Source of the DNA: Comamonadaceae bacterium M7527
Lineage (GTDB): Bacteria; Pseudomonadota; Gammaproteobacteria; Burkholderiales; Burkholderiaceae_C
NCBI GenBank assembly: GCA_021044545.1
Contig: CP087990.1
Location: 2,108,001 to 2,172,000, forward strand
DNA: 64,000 bases
Reading direction: 5' to 3'
Shown: positions 35,975 to 44,449 of the stretch, one piece after another
Position numbering within the stretch: position 1 is the first letter of the stretch
Layout of the letters: each line of letters opens with the position of its first letter
Program-made: the position numbers and the translations under genes
Notes under the pieces: model-generated
The model's database searches: none
Seen by the model: only the letters and a program-made list of their open reading frames with translations
Told to the model about the DNA's origin: nothing

Positions 35975-36232
35975 TCAGTCTTTAAGCGACTCAATCAAAT
36001 CAATAAACGCTTGCTTGGCCTCATCCTGCTCAGTCCCTTTGAGCTTGTTCCAGGCACTCCACTTGGCAAAGCCCACCATGTCTGTCATGCTGGGCTTGGG
36101 GCGGTCAATGTCGCCCTGGCTGCCTTGCTTGTACAAGGCGTAAATACGCAACAGTGTTTGGTTGTCTGGACGCTCGGATAGGCTGTTGGCGTCTACGCTG
36201 GCTTGTTCAAATAGTGTGTTTAGGTCTGTCAT
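35975..36232 (-). CDS. Acyl-CoA-binding protein (ACBP)
   Basis: An 85-residue protein with the ACBP four-helix signature: LFEQASVDANSLSERPDN, LRIYALYKQGSQGD, then KPSMTDMVGFAKWSAWNKLKG, which includes the conserved Lys and Tyr/Trp acyl-CoA contacts. ACBPs bind medium- and long-chain acyl-CoA in the cytosol and are common in eukaryotes but patchy in bacteria. It stands alone between convergent and divergent genes. With two acyl-CoA-rich operons in the same window, an acyl-CoA buffering role is plausible. Confidence 0.92.
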   Translation of the reverse strand: MTDLNTLFEQASVDANSLSERPDNQTLLRIYALYKQGSQGDIDRPKPSMTDMVGFAKWSAWNKLKGTEQDEAKQAFIDLIESLKD

Positions 36233-36343
36233 GGTGGTAATCCAGTGGGTTGCGGGTGCAGGGCTGTTATGCCTTGCAAACTACGGCACAATTATCAGCT
36301 GACCCGTCAGCCTCCTGTTTTAAACCAGCTATTGAACCCGTCT

Positions 36344-37225
36344 ATGTCTACTATTGCCGCTCGCGATCATGCTGAAATTTTGGCCAAAGCCTTGCCTTAC
36401 ATACGCAAGTTCCACGGCAAGACCATGGTGATCAAGTACGGTGGCAATGCCATGACTGATCCAGCGTTGCAGGCCGCGTTTGCAGCTGATGTGGTGTTGC
36501 TCAAGCTGGTGGGCATCAACCCTGTGGTGGTGCACGGCGGTGGGCCACAAATTGAGCACTTGCTCAAGCGTTTGGGCAAAGAGGGCCAGTTTGTGCACGG
36601 TATGCGTGTGACCGACGCTGAAACCATGGAGGTGGTGGAGTGGGTGTTGGCTGGCCAAGTGCAGCAAGACATTGTGGGCTTGATCAACCAGGCAGGCGGC
36701 AAGGCCGTGGGCCTGACTGGGCGCGACGGTGGCCTCATACGCGCACGCAAGCTGCGACTAACAGACCCGGTAGACAAAACCACAGAGCACGACGTGGGGC
36801 AGGTCGGCGACATTGTGGGTATAGACCCATCGGTGGTGAAAGCCTTGCAAGACGATGCGTTTATTCCAGTGGTGAGCCCGCTTGGGTTTGGCGAAGACAA
36901 CGAAAGTTACAACATCAACGCCGACGTGGTGGCCAGCAAGCTGGCCATGGTGTTGCAAGCTGAAAAGCTGCTGATGCTGACCAATATTGCTGGCGTTCTC
37001 GACAAGACCGGTGAGTTGCTAACAGACATCACCGCGCGCGAAGTGGATGCGCTACTGGAAGATGGCACCATTTCCGGCGGCATGGTGCCCAAAATTGCAG
37101 GTGCGTTGGATGCGGCCAAGAGCGGCGTACAGTCGGTGCACATTGTGGACGGGCGTGTACCGCATGCGCTGTTGCTGGAAATCTTGAGCGATCAGGCCTT
37201 TGGCACCATGATTCGTTCGCACTGA
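36344..37225 (+). CDS. argB: Acetylglutamate kinase
   Basis: A 293-residue amino-acid kinase for the second step of arginine biosynthesis (N-acetylglutamate to N-acetylglutamyl-phosphate). The start at 36344 is chosen because the conserved block KTMVIKYGGNAM should begin near residue 26; the longer upstream frame is unsupported. Other landmarks: VVHGGGPQIEHLL (substrate loop), GLTGRDGGLIRARK, NINADVVASKLA and GGMVPKI near the C-terminus. slmA follows after 9 bp, an arrangement I associate with betaproteobacteria. Confidence 0.95.
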   Translation: MSTIAARDHAEILAKALPYIRKFHGKTMVIKYGGNAMTDPALQAAFAADVVLLKLVGINPVVVHGGGPQIEHLLKRLGKEGQFVHGMRVTDAETMEVVEWVLAGQVQQDIVGLINQAGGKAVGLTGRDGGLIRARKLRLTDPVDKTTEHDVGQVGDIVGIDPSVVKALQDDAFIPVVSPLGFGEDNESYNINADVVASKLAMVLQAEKLLMLTNIAGVLDKTGELLTDITAREVDALLEDGTISGGMVPKIAGALDAAKSGVQSVHIVDGRVPHALLLEILSDQAFGTMIRSH

Positions 37226-37234
37226 CCACTGCTT

Positions 37235-37867
37235 ATGAACGACGAGTCCAGCCCACCGCCCGACAAAACCCTCAAGTCGCCGCCCAAGCCACGCCCGCAG
37301 CCCGGGCAGCGCCGCTTGGAGATTTTGCAAGCCTTTGCGGCCATGCTAGAGCAGCCGACTACTGAGCGTGTGACAACTGCGGCATTGGCCAAAAGCCTGG
37401 GGGTGAGCGAGGCGGCTTTGTATCGCCAGTTTGCCAGCAAGGCGCAAATGCTTGAAGCGTTGATCGAGTTTATTGAAGACAGTCTGATGGGGTTGGCTGC
37501 ACAGGTAGAGGCACAAGCTTTGGGCGGACGTGTTGCATGCGCGCAGCTCACGCGGCTCATATTGCAGTTTGCCCAGGCAAACCCTGGCATGGTACGCGTG
37601 ATGGTGGGAGACGCTTTGTTGTTAGAGCAGCCGCGCTTGGCCGAGCGCGTGTCCCTGCTGTTTAACAAGTTGGAGACGCAACTAAAAGGCCACTGGCGCC
37701 GCGCCGCGGGCGAGACCAACATCGATGCACCTACCGCGCAGGCAGCCCTGCGCGCGCATGTACTCATGAGCTTTGTGCGGGGTCAACTGTTGCGCTTCAC
37801 TCGAAGCGCCTGGCGAGAGTTGCCAGCCGCGCACATAGACAACTACTTAGAGCTGTTGCTGTCCTAG
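37235..37867 (+). CDS. slmA: Nucleoid occlusion factor SlmA (TetR-type)
   Basis: A 210-residue TetR-fold protein. A proline-rich N-terminal tail is followed by a helix-turn-helix (about residues 24-70; RRLEILQAFAAMLEQ ... TTAALAKSLGVSEAALYRQF) and the SlmA core (ASKAQMLEALIEFIEDSL). SlmA binds specific DNA sites and blocks FtsZ ring assembly over the nucleoid. It follows argB by 9 bp and is probably co-transcribed. Its TAG stop overlaps the TAG stop of the convergent racemase gene in the palindrome CTAG. Confidence 0.85.
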   Translation: MNDESSPPPDKTLKSPPKPRPQPGQRRLEILQAFAAMLEQPTTERVTTAALAKSLGVSEAALYRQFASKAQMLEALIEFIEDSLMGLAAQVEAQALGGRVACAQLTRLILQFAQANPGMVRVMVGDALLLEQPRLAERVSLLFNKLETQLKGHWRRAAGETNIDAPTAQAALRAHVLMSFVRGQLLRFTRSAWRELPAAHIDNYLELLLS

Positions 37868-38574
37868 GGCTGAACTTCTAGCTTGTGCTGGGGTGGTGGT
37901 GCGTAGCCACCATGCCGTGTTGTTTTGAGTTGCAAACGCGCCATGGCCTCGGCCAAAGAGACCGCACAGGCCACGCCATCTAGTACTGGGCGGTCAAAGT
38001 GTTGCGATAACTTGTTGGCCAAATCCGTCATACCGGCGCATCCGAGCACAATGGCTTCAGCTTTGTCGTCTGCAATAGCCCGCGCAATTTCGGCGGCAAT
38101 TTTTTCGTAAGCACCTGAGCTGTCATTTTCCAAGTCCAATACGGCGACCTCTGACGACCTAACCCGTGCGCATCGTCTGTCAAGTCCATATTTCATGAGG
38201 TTGTGCTCCAACGCTGGCACTGAGCGTGCCAAGGTGGTTACAACTGAGAACTTGTTGGCCAACATACCCGCCAAGCTGTAAGCGGCTTCGCCAATGCCTA
38301 TGACTGGCTTGTCGGTCACGCAGCGCGCAGCGTCCAGGCCGGTGTCGTCAAAGCAGGCAATGACCACTGCATCAAAGCCGGCGCTGTCTCGAATGACTTT
38401 GAGCAAGCCAGGTACGCTCAAGGCCTCATCATAATAGCCCTCTATGGAGACGGGACCACTGGCTGATGTGACCGCCGTAATCTGTGTCCCACTGGCGGCC
38501 GCCCGATTGGCTGCAGCTTCAATTTTTTCTGTCATACCCACGGTTGTATTGGGATTGATTAGAAGTATGTTCAT
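37864..38574 (-). CDS. Hydantoin/allantoin racemase-like protein (Asp/Glu racemase family)
   Basis: A 236-residue protein with two catalytic cysteines in the family positions: VVIACFDDTG (about residue 74) and VLGCAGMTDL (about residue 182). The start MNILLINPNTTVGMTEKI is typical of hydantoin racemases (HyuE/HyuA type). It interconverts enantiomers of 5-substituted hydantoins or related ureides. It is the last gene of the minus-strand unit containing a complete Liv-type transporter, with 5 bp to livF, suggesting the transporter brings in a hydantoin, ureide or similar nitrogen source rather than leucine. Confidence 0.82.
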   Translation of the reverse strand: MNILLINPNTTVGMTEKIEAAANRAAASGTQITAVTSASGPVSIEGYYDEALSVPGLLKVIRDSAGFDAVVIACFDDTGLDAARCVTDKPVIGIGEAAYSLAGMLANKFSVVTTLARSVPALEHNLMKYGLDRRCARVRSSEVAVLDLENDSSGAYEKIAAEIARAIADDKAEAIVLGCAGMTDLANKLSQHFDRPVLDGVACAVSLAEAMARLQLKTTRHGGYAPPPQHKLEVQP

Positions 38575-38579
38575 GATGT

Positions 38580-39302
38580 TTAAACTTCGCTGCCCAAGTA
38601 GGCGGCTTTGATGCGGTCGTCATTCATGAGGGATTTAGATTCACCCTCGACCACAATTGAGCCTGTAGACATGGCATAGGCGCGCTTTGAAATAGACAGT
38701 GCCATACGGCTGTTTTGTTCAACCAGCAAGACGCTGACGTCTTCATCGCGAGAAATCGCAACAATGGACCGGGCTATGTCTTGTACCAATTTGGGCGCAA
38801 TGCCCAAGCTGGGTTCGTCGAGCAGCAGCAACTTGGGCTTGGCCATTAAAGCTCTGCCAATGACCATCATTTGTTGTTCACCGCCCGATAAGGTGCTGGC
38901 CTGTTGCCCATAGCGTTCACGCAGGCGGGGAAAGCGCTCCAGAACGCTGTCTAGCGTACGCGCAACACCGGCCTTGTCAGTTCGCGTAAAAGCGCCCATG
39001 AGCAAGTTGTCTTTTATGGACATATAAGGAAATACACGCCTGCCCTCTGGCACCATGGCAATACCTTTGCGCACAATATCGCAGGCTGGAGTTCCGTCAA
39101 GACGCTCGCCCTGGTAGTGTATTTGGCCAGATCGCAGCGGTGCCAAACCGGTTATGGCGCGCAGTATGGATGACTTTCCAGCACCGTTGGCGCCTATCAA
39201 GGCCACTGTTTCACTTTGCCCGACTTCTATGCTGACGCCTTTTAAAGCGTACACGTGGTCGTAATACAACTCAACGTTTTCAAAACGTAATATAGGTTCC
39301 AT
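38580..39302 (-). CDS. HAAT-family ABC transporter ATPase LivF-like
   Basis: A 240-residue ATPase. Walker A GANGAGKSS, signature LSGGEQQMMVIGRAL, Walker B LLLLDEPSLGIAP and the VLLVEQNSRMALSISKRAYA block are diagnostic of LivF. It powers uptake through the LivH/LivM-like permeases encoded upstream. It is separated by only a few bases from livG and from the racemase gene, so the unit is transcribed as one mRNA. The substrate specificity comes from the binding protein at 42026-43213. Confidence 0.9.
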   Translation of the reverse strand: MEPILRFENVELYYDHVYALKGVSIEVGQSETVALIGANGAGKSSILRAITGLAPLRSGQIHYQGERLDGTPACDIVRKGIAMVPEGRRVFPYMSIKDNLLMGAFTRTDKAGVARTLDSVLERFPRLRERYGQQASTLSGGEQQMMVIGRALMAKPKLLLLDEPSLGIAPKLVQDIARSIVAISRDEDVSVLLVEQNSRMALSISKRAYAMSTGSIVVEGESKSLMNDDRIKAAYLGSEV

Positions 39303-39305
39303 TGT

Positions 39306-40088
39306 TTACATCCCAATCGCAGCGTCTTCAGAGCCCAAGTAGGCTTCAATGACTTTTTCGTTGTTTTGAATGTCATGTGGCGTGCCTTCGGCGATTTTCT
39401 CGCCAAAGTTAATCACCACAATTCGATCGGAAATTTTCATCACGGCAGGCATATCGTGCTCCACCAGCATGATGGTTACGCCACGTTCGTCGCGCAAGCG
39501 GCGAACCAGACTGACCATGTGCATGGTTTCGTCGTGGTTCATGCCGGCAAAAGGCTCGTCAAGCAGCAAAATCATGGGGTTGGTCGCCAAGCCAATCGAC
39601 ATGCCCAAAGCGCGCAAGTGACCCTGAGGCAGGTTAGACGCCAACTCATTGGCGATGGCTTCTAAGCCCAAGAAGGTGATGATCTGGTCGGCAGAGTCAC
39701 CAAATTCGGCTTCGTCTGCGCGTGCTTGTTTGGAACCCCAAAAGAAGCCCAACAACGACGCCTTGGAGCGCAGGTGGTGTGACACGATGATGTTCTCACG
39801 CACTGTCATGGACTTGAAAATGGTCGTCTCTTGGAAGGTGCGCACCACACCCAAGCGGGCCACAATGTGTGGTGCCAGGTTGTTGATGCGTTTGCCGTTG
39901 AGCAATACCTCACCATCGCTGGTGGTTAGAAACGAGGAAATCAGTTTAAACAGTGTGGACTTGCCGGCTCCGTTGGGGCCGATGACCGACACAATGTCGC
40001 CTTTGTTAACGTCAAAGCTCACGTTGTTGACGGCGGTTAGGCCTCCAAAGCGTTTGGTGACGCCTTTGACCTCTAGCAAAGCGTTCAT
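39306..40088 (-). CDS. HAAT-family ABC transporter ATPase LivG-like
   Basis: A 260-residue ATPase with Walker A GPNGAGKSTLF, a signature region LASNLPQGHLRALGM (a variant Pro-Gln-Gly-His in place of the usual Ser-Gly-Gly-Gln), Walker B ILLLDEPFAGMNHDE and the LivG-specific LVEHDMPAVMKISDR. The signature change removes the canonical second Gly/Gln pair but is seen in some LivG proteins. It overlaps the livM gene by 4 bp (ATGA), so translation is coupled. Partner of LivF in the nucleotide-binding heterodimer. Confidence 0.9.
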   Translation of the reverse strand: MNALLEVKGVTKRFGGLTAVNNVSFDVNKGDIVSVIGPNGAGKSTLFKLISSFLTTSDGEVLLNGKRINNLAPHIVARLGVVRTFQETTIFKSMTVRENIIVSHHLRSKASLLGFFWGSKQARADEAEFGDSADQIITFLGLEAIANELASNLPQGHLRALGMSIGLATNPMILLLDEPFAGMNHDETMHMVSLVRRLRDERGVTIMLVEHDMPAVMKISDRIVVINFGEKIAEGTPHDIQNNEKVIEAYLGSEDAAIGM

Positions 40089-41056
40089 GAGTTCACCTTC
40101 TTCTTCTCAAACAAACTCAACACGCCGTTGGGTAAGGCCAGCATCAGAATAATCAGCAGCGATGAGTAAATCAACAACTGGTATTGGCCAGTGGTGAACA
40201 GCAAGTCCCATCCGAAGTACAGGATCAAGGTGCCCAGCATGGGACCAAATACAAAACCCAATCCGCCTAAGAAGCAGTTGAGCATGAAATTCACGCTGTC
40301 TGCCACTTGGAAGGAAGACGGGTAAATGGATTGCGCGATCGATACAAAACTGGCGCCGGCTATACCGCCAAAGAATGACGAGATAGAGTAGGCCAATACA
40401 CGCAGATAAGCCGTATTCACGCCAATACTGGCCGACAGTTCTTCGTTTTGCTGCAGTGATCGGCACAGGTGGCCCAAGCGAGAATTGACTATGCGCCACA
40501 ACACTGCATACGCAATGATCATGATGGTGATTGCCATCCAGTAAAACGCTATTTTGGGGTTTTCCAATGTCGCGAAGTCTGGTATCAAAGTCATACCGAA
40601 TACGCTTAGTTCACCAGGCAAGGGCATTGAGGTAATGCCTTTTGCCCCTTTGGTGATAGGCAGCGCCAGCGCCACCAAGCGCATGACCTCTGTCAGCACC
40701 AATGTAACCATGGCAAAGTACACGCCTCGCAATCGCAAAATTGGAAGGCCAATGAACACTGACAGTACGGCGCAAAACAATCCCGCAATGGGCAGGCTGA
40801 GCCAAAAGCTCATGCCTGCTTGGGTGATCAGGATTGCCGACACATAGCCGCCTGCCAGCGCGTACGCACCTTGGCCAATATTGATACGGCCAATGTAAAA
40901 GGTCAGCCATACACCCGCCGAGGCAATGGATAGCAAAGCGACTGACGTGAGCGTGTAAAAAAAGTCTATCCGTCCGGATACACCAATGGCGAAAGGTACA
41001 CCGACATACAGAGCTATGACACCGACAACGAGAAGTATGAATTTGTTGTTATGCAT
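40085..41056 (-). CDS. HAAT-family ABC transporter permease LivM-like
   Basis: A 323-residue inner-membrane permease with about eight to nine hydrophobic segments. The family blocks INIGQGAYALAGGYVSAI and LRLRGVYFAMVTLVLTEVMRL are present, as is GGIAGASFV near the loop that contacts the ATPase. It pairs with the LivH-like permease, 4 bp upstream, to form the transport channel. Confidence 0.9.
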   Translation of the reverse strand: MHNNKFILLVVGVIALYVGVPFAIGVSGRIDFFYTLTSVALLSIASAGVWLTFYIGRINIGQGAYALAGGYVSAILITQAGMSFWLSLPIAGLFCAVLSVFIGLPILRLRGVYFAMVTLVLTEVMRLVALALPITKGAKGITSMPLPGELSVFGMTLIPDFATLENPKIAFYWMAITIMIIAYAVLWRIVNSRLGHLCRSLQQNEELSASIGVNTAYLRVLAYSISSFFGGIAGASFVSIAQSIYPSSFQVADSVNFMLNCFLGGLGFVFGPMLGTLILYFGWDLLFTTGQYQLLIYSSLLIILMLALPNGVLSLFEKKKVNS

Positions 41057-41060
41057 CGCT

Positions 41061-41930
41061 TTAACCCCAAGGTTTGCCCATGAGTCCCTGTGGACGCAAG
41101 GCTAGGAAAATCATCAGAGAGGCAAAGATGACCAAGTAGGTGATGTCACCGTATTCCGACAGCAATGTCAGCCCTACGCTTTCCATCATTCCTAAAATAA
41201 ACCCGCCTGCGATTGCGCCTGAAATGATGCCTGCGCCACCAATCATGATCATCATGAAGGCCTTGATAGAGGCTGGGCCGCCCATGCCCAAGTTAACGCC
41301 CGTAATGGTGACCAATAGGCCTCCCACCAGACCGGCTAAAGCGGCACCCAGCGCAAAACCAATCATGGAATACATCGCCACATCGACACCCATTAAGGTC
41401 GCGGCCACCTTGTCTTGTGCCAGCGCGCGCATGGCTCGCCCTGCTGTTGAGTACTGCATAAACAAAATGAACGCAGCAATGATGGCAATCGCAATAAAGC
41501 CAATCACAATCCGGTCATAAGGCATGATGACTATAAAGTCCCAATTGAACACGCCGTCTATGATTTTTGGAACGCCGCGCTGCTTCTCGCCAAACATCAG
41601 CAAAATAACGGCGTCTAAAAAGAAGGCAATACCAGCAGCGAGCAACATGGTGCTTTCTTCTCGTTTGGATTTCTTGATGACCGGACGGAATAAAAACTTT
41701 TCCACCAAAGCGCCAACCACGGCCAAGACCACAGCTGAGGCCAGCAAGCCCACGATGAACGGCAGCTGAAATTGCGCCACAACTGTATAGGTGACAAAGC
41801 CACCTAAAACATACATTTGCCCGTGCGCAAAGTTGAGCACGTTCATAAGTGAAAAGATGAGCGTTAAGCCCAGGGCTATCAGCGCGTATTGAGCGCCTAG
41901 ATAAAGCCCATTGACTATTATTTGTTCCAT
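41061..41930 (-). CDS. HAAT-family ABC transporter permease LivH-like
   Basis: A 289-residue permease with about eight hydrophobic segments and the LivH signature YALIALGLTLIFSLMNVLNFAHGQ near residues 15-38 (quoted in part: LIALGLTLIFSLMN). The conserved Gly-rich loop GGAGIISGAIAGGFILG near the C-terminus contacts the ATPase. It is followed by the LivM-like gene and preceded, 95 bp upstream, by the binding-protein gene. Confidence 0.9.
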   Translation of the reverse strand: MEQIIVNGLYLGAQYALIALGLTLIFSLMNVLNFAHGQMYVLGGFVTYTVVAQFQLPFIVGLLASAVVLAVVGALVEKFLFRPVIKKSKREESTMLLAAGIAFFLDAVILLMFGEKQRGVPKIIDGVFNWDFIVIMPYDRIVIGFIAIAIIAAFILFMQYSTAGRAMRALAQDKVAATLMGVDVAMYSMIGFALGAALAGLVGGLLVTITGVNLGMGGPASIKAFMMIMIGGAGIISGAIAGGFILGMMESVGLTLLSEYGDITYLVIFASLMIFLALRPQGLMGKPWG

Positions 41931-42025
41931 GATGACCTTTGCAAGTCAAGCGCGGCGGGTCTATAACCCGCCGCACTTCAACCCTTTTGTATTACATCTT
42001 GATCGAAAGAATTGGTTCAATCGAA

Positions 42026-43213
42026 TCAATCTACTTGCGCGACAAACAGGGTTTCAAATTTGCCATTTTTGTAAACATTTACAACCAATGGCACAGACAC
42101 TTGGCGTTTTTGGCCAAATGAACTCATGCCGACATATTTGAGTTTGGCGTCGCCAATCATGTAGGGGTTGGGTGCTTCAAATGTATCCATGGTTTTCTTG
42201 AAAGCAGCCACGTCATTGATGGCACCTGGATTGGCTTTGAGTGTTTCCAAGATGTACTCCAGGGCATAGACCTTGGTGTTGGACTCGTCGTTGTACTCGC
42301 CAAACATTTTGGTGTAGCGCTTCACAAAATCACGCATCATGTCTGATGCCAATTCGGGTGTGGACGCACCGCCAACTGAAATAAAGCCGTCTGCCAAATC
42401 GCCAGCGCCTTCTTTCAACACGTTGGCATCTTGTGCCGTCTCAGTAGAGATCAGGCCCTTGTAGCCCAACTCGCGAGCAGAGCGGATCAACTGTGGTGCA
42501 CTGGCGGGAGACACGCCGGACAACACCAGTAAATCTGGGCGCGTCTTGAGGACAGGTAGCAACACGGGCGTGAAGTCTGTGGTGTCGACTTGGTATGTCA
42601 CGCTGCCAGAGACAACTTGCAAGCCCAGGGCCTTGGCTGCTTGCACGCCGCCATCACGCTGGCTCAACGGGTCAGACTCGTTGGCCGCTACAAACGCAAC
42701 GCTCTTGATGCCTTTGCTTTTAATCAGGTACTTGTAAATAGCAGGACCGGATTGGTAGTTGGCGATCATGCCCAAGACGGCATTGGATGCAGGCTTTTGG
42801 TACAACGACTTGGGAAAGGCGTAGGGGAAGTACATGATGCCCTTGCTCTCGGCGACTGGGCGAACAGCGGCAGCGCCGTCGTCAACATTGGGGCCGACCA
42901 CATAGTGGACGCCTTCTTGCGCCATTTTTTCCATGCCAGCGATAGCTCGCTTGGGATCTTTTTGGTCGTCAAATGCAACGATTTTGATGTCGTAAGTGGT
43001 GCCGCCAATGGTGACGCCACCGGTTTCATTGATCCAAGCTGCGCGTGTTTCCATGGAGCGCTGGTTAGAGATGCCCCAAGAGGCGGCGGGACCAGATGTC
43101 ACGCCAACAAAGCCAATTTTCAGCACAGGGTTGGCTGCCCAAGCTGCGCTGGCTACCGTCAGTGAGGCTAAGCTGGCCAACGCGGTTGTCTTTAAAAAGT
43201 TACGTTTTTTCAT
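42026..43213 (-). CDS. HAAT-family periplasmic substrate-binding protein
   Basis: A 395-residue binding protein with a Sec signal peptide (MKKRNFLKTTALASLASLTV, cleavage after AAWA). It has a type I periplasmic-binding fold: GFVGVTSGPAASWGISNQR begins the first lobe; ARELGYKGLISTETA and YKYLIKSKGIKSVAFVAANE are typical strands. It is the first gene of the unit and is expressed from the long regulatory region upstream. Ligand unknown; the downstream racemase suggests a hydantoin- or ureide-like compound. Confidence 0.88.
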   Translation of the reverse strand: MKKRNFLKTTALASLASLTVASAAWAANPVLKIGFVGVTSGPAASWGISNQRSMETRAAWINETGGVTIGGTTYDIKIVAFDDQKDPKRAIAGMEKMAQEGVHYVVGPNVDDGAAAVRPVAESKGIMYFPYAFPKSLYQKPASNAVLGMIANYQSGPAIYKYLIKSKGIKSVAFVAANESDPLSQRDGGVQAAKALGLQVVSGSVTYQVDTTDFTPVLLPVLKTRPDLLVLSGVSPASAPQLIRSARELGYKGLISTETAQDANVLKEGAGDLADGFISVGGASTPELASDMMRDFVKRYTKMFGEYNDESNTKVYALEYILETLKANPGAINDVAAFKKTMDTFEAPNPYMIGDAKLKYVGMSSFGQKRQVSVPLVVNVYKNGKFETLFVAQVD

Positions 43214-43605
43214 GTTGAGGGTCTTTCTAAAAGGTCACTGAATGAATGCACAGCCAACTTCGGCCCGGCTGGTTACAACCGCTAAGTTGGAAGCACAATT
43301 GTGTGGATTGTTAACAATAAAAACCAGAGGGTTTTCCCTTGAATTGTTAACAGCCACAAATCACTACAGCAACATTCAGGCCCGATAGCGTAGGGAGCGC
43401 CTCGCATCGTGTGTAAATCGCCGTCTTCAGGGCTCACTGTTTTGTTGCTCCTGTGCATACAGGAGCAACAATTGCTGGGTGTCAGAATGCTCGCAGCACA
43501 CTGAATCGTTAACCATTTAGCACCGGATTGGTGCCATTTTGTGATGCCGCACACCGCTGGTGCAGTGTGTTGCAGTTGGTGCACAAAGAAAAGGTAATAT
43601 TCCGT
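43214..43605. promoter_or_regulatory. 392-bp divergent control region between the transporter operon and gntR
   Basis: It holds the promoters of both divergent units. Seen in it: a perfect 12-bp palindrome ATTGTTAACAAT (43307-43318), a second near copy ATTGTTAACAG (43343-43353) and a third AATCGTTAACCATT (43504-43517), all sharing GTTAAC. There is also a long perfect hairpin at 43442-43471. The three GTTAAC sites are good candidates for GntR operators, spaced for looping or for separate control of each promoter. No gene is seen here. Confidence 0.6.
43442..43471. repeat. Perfect 13-bp inverted repeat
   Basis: TTGTTGCTCCTGT and its exact complement ACAGGAGCAACAA are separated by GCAT. There is no T-run after it on either side, so it is not an obvious terminator. 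In the middle of a divergent promoter region it could be a dimeric-regulator site or a 5'-leader stem. Confidence 0.7.
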
Positions 43606-44352
43606 ATGGCCAAAACTGATCAAGAAGAAGAAGAAATGATTGTCGAGCGTGTGTATGCTGCGCTCATTGATCAACGGTTGGCGCCAGGTACCAAGTTGTC
43701 CGAGGCTGCAATGTGCAAAGCATTTGGCGTTGGGCGTATGCGCATCCGTCGCAGCCTGTTGTTGCTGGCCAACCGTGAGCTGGTTGACTTGTTGCCAAAC
43801 CGTGGTGCCTTCGTTGCCCGGCCAACCGCCAAGCAAGCGCGCGATGTATTTCAATCCCGTTTGCTGGTCGAACCGTCGTTGGCCAAAATCGCTGTGGGCA
43901 ATGCCAAGGCCAAGGACATTGCAGCCCTTGAGCGTCATTTGCACAAAGAGACAGAGGCGCACAAAACAGGTAACCGGCGCGAGGCTATTACGCTTTCCGG
44001 TCAGTTTCACACCGCGTTGGCTCAAATCGCGGACAACGCGGTAATGCTGCGTACGGTCAAAGATTTGGTGGCGCGCTCTTCCTTAATCATTGGTATGTTT
44101 GGACATACTGGCGTCAATAACTGCCGCGATGATGAGCATGCTGGGCTGCTGCAAGCGTTTAGAACCGGCGACGGTGATTTGGCGCACCAGCTCATGGAGC
44201 AACATATCAACCACATTAAAGACCATCTCGACTTGAACAAGCCCAAGTCGCAAGAGCAAGACTTGATCGGTTTGTTTCAAACCCTGAACTGTGAACCACT
44301 GGCCTGTTCTCACGCAGGCCGTGTGAGATGCGTGTGCCAGTGTCGCTGTTAA
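43606..44352 (+). CDS. GntR-family regulator with FCD domain
   Basis: A 248-residue regulator. The N-terminal winged helix-turn-helix is MIVERVYAALIDQRLAPGTKLSEAAMCKAF (about residues 11-40, shown in shortened form: LAPGTKLSEAAMCKAFGVGR), followed by an all-helical FCD ligand-binding domain with metal-site residues (FHTALAQIADN, HAGLLQAFRTGD, EQHINHIKDHL). The ATG at 43606 is preferred over an upstream frame that has no domain content. It is divergent from the transporter-racemase operon, so it is likely its regulator, responding to the transported compound or a breakdown product. Confidence 0.88.
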   Translation: MAKTDQEEEEMIVERVYAALIDQRLAPGTKLSEAAMCKAFGVGRMRIRRSLLLLANRELVDLLPNRGAFVARPTAKQARDVFQSRLLVEPSLAKIAVGNAKAKDIAALERHLHKETEAHKTGNRREAITLSGQFHTALAQIADNAVMLRTVKDLVARSSLIIGMFGHTGVNNCRDDEHAGLLQAFRTGDGDLAHQLMEQHINHIKDHLDLNKPKSQEQDLIGLFQTLNCEPLACSHAGRVRCVCQCRC

Positions 44353-44410
44353 AAATACGCTGAATTGTTGCTGGGGATTGGCACGGGCGTGGTTTTTAAT
44401 GCAAAATAGC

Positions 44411-44422
44411 ACGAACGTTCGT
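44411..44422. promoter_or_regulatory. Perfect palindrome, probable TetR autoregulatory operator
   Basis: ACGAACGTTCGT is a perfect 12-bp palindrome 27 bp upstream of the TetR start at 44450, in an AT-rich promoter-like stretch. Sites of this form (GAACGTTC core) are typical of TetR-family regulators of fatty-acid genes. Confidence 0.65.
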
Positions 44423-44449
44423 TTTTATTTTGCAAGGTCCAAGCCCATC

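Noticed and set aside
43282..44025. 247-residue open frame antisense to the GntR gene
   Set aside because: It covers the regulatory region and a clear GntR gene in the opposite direction and shows no family features.
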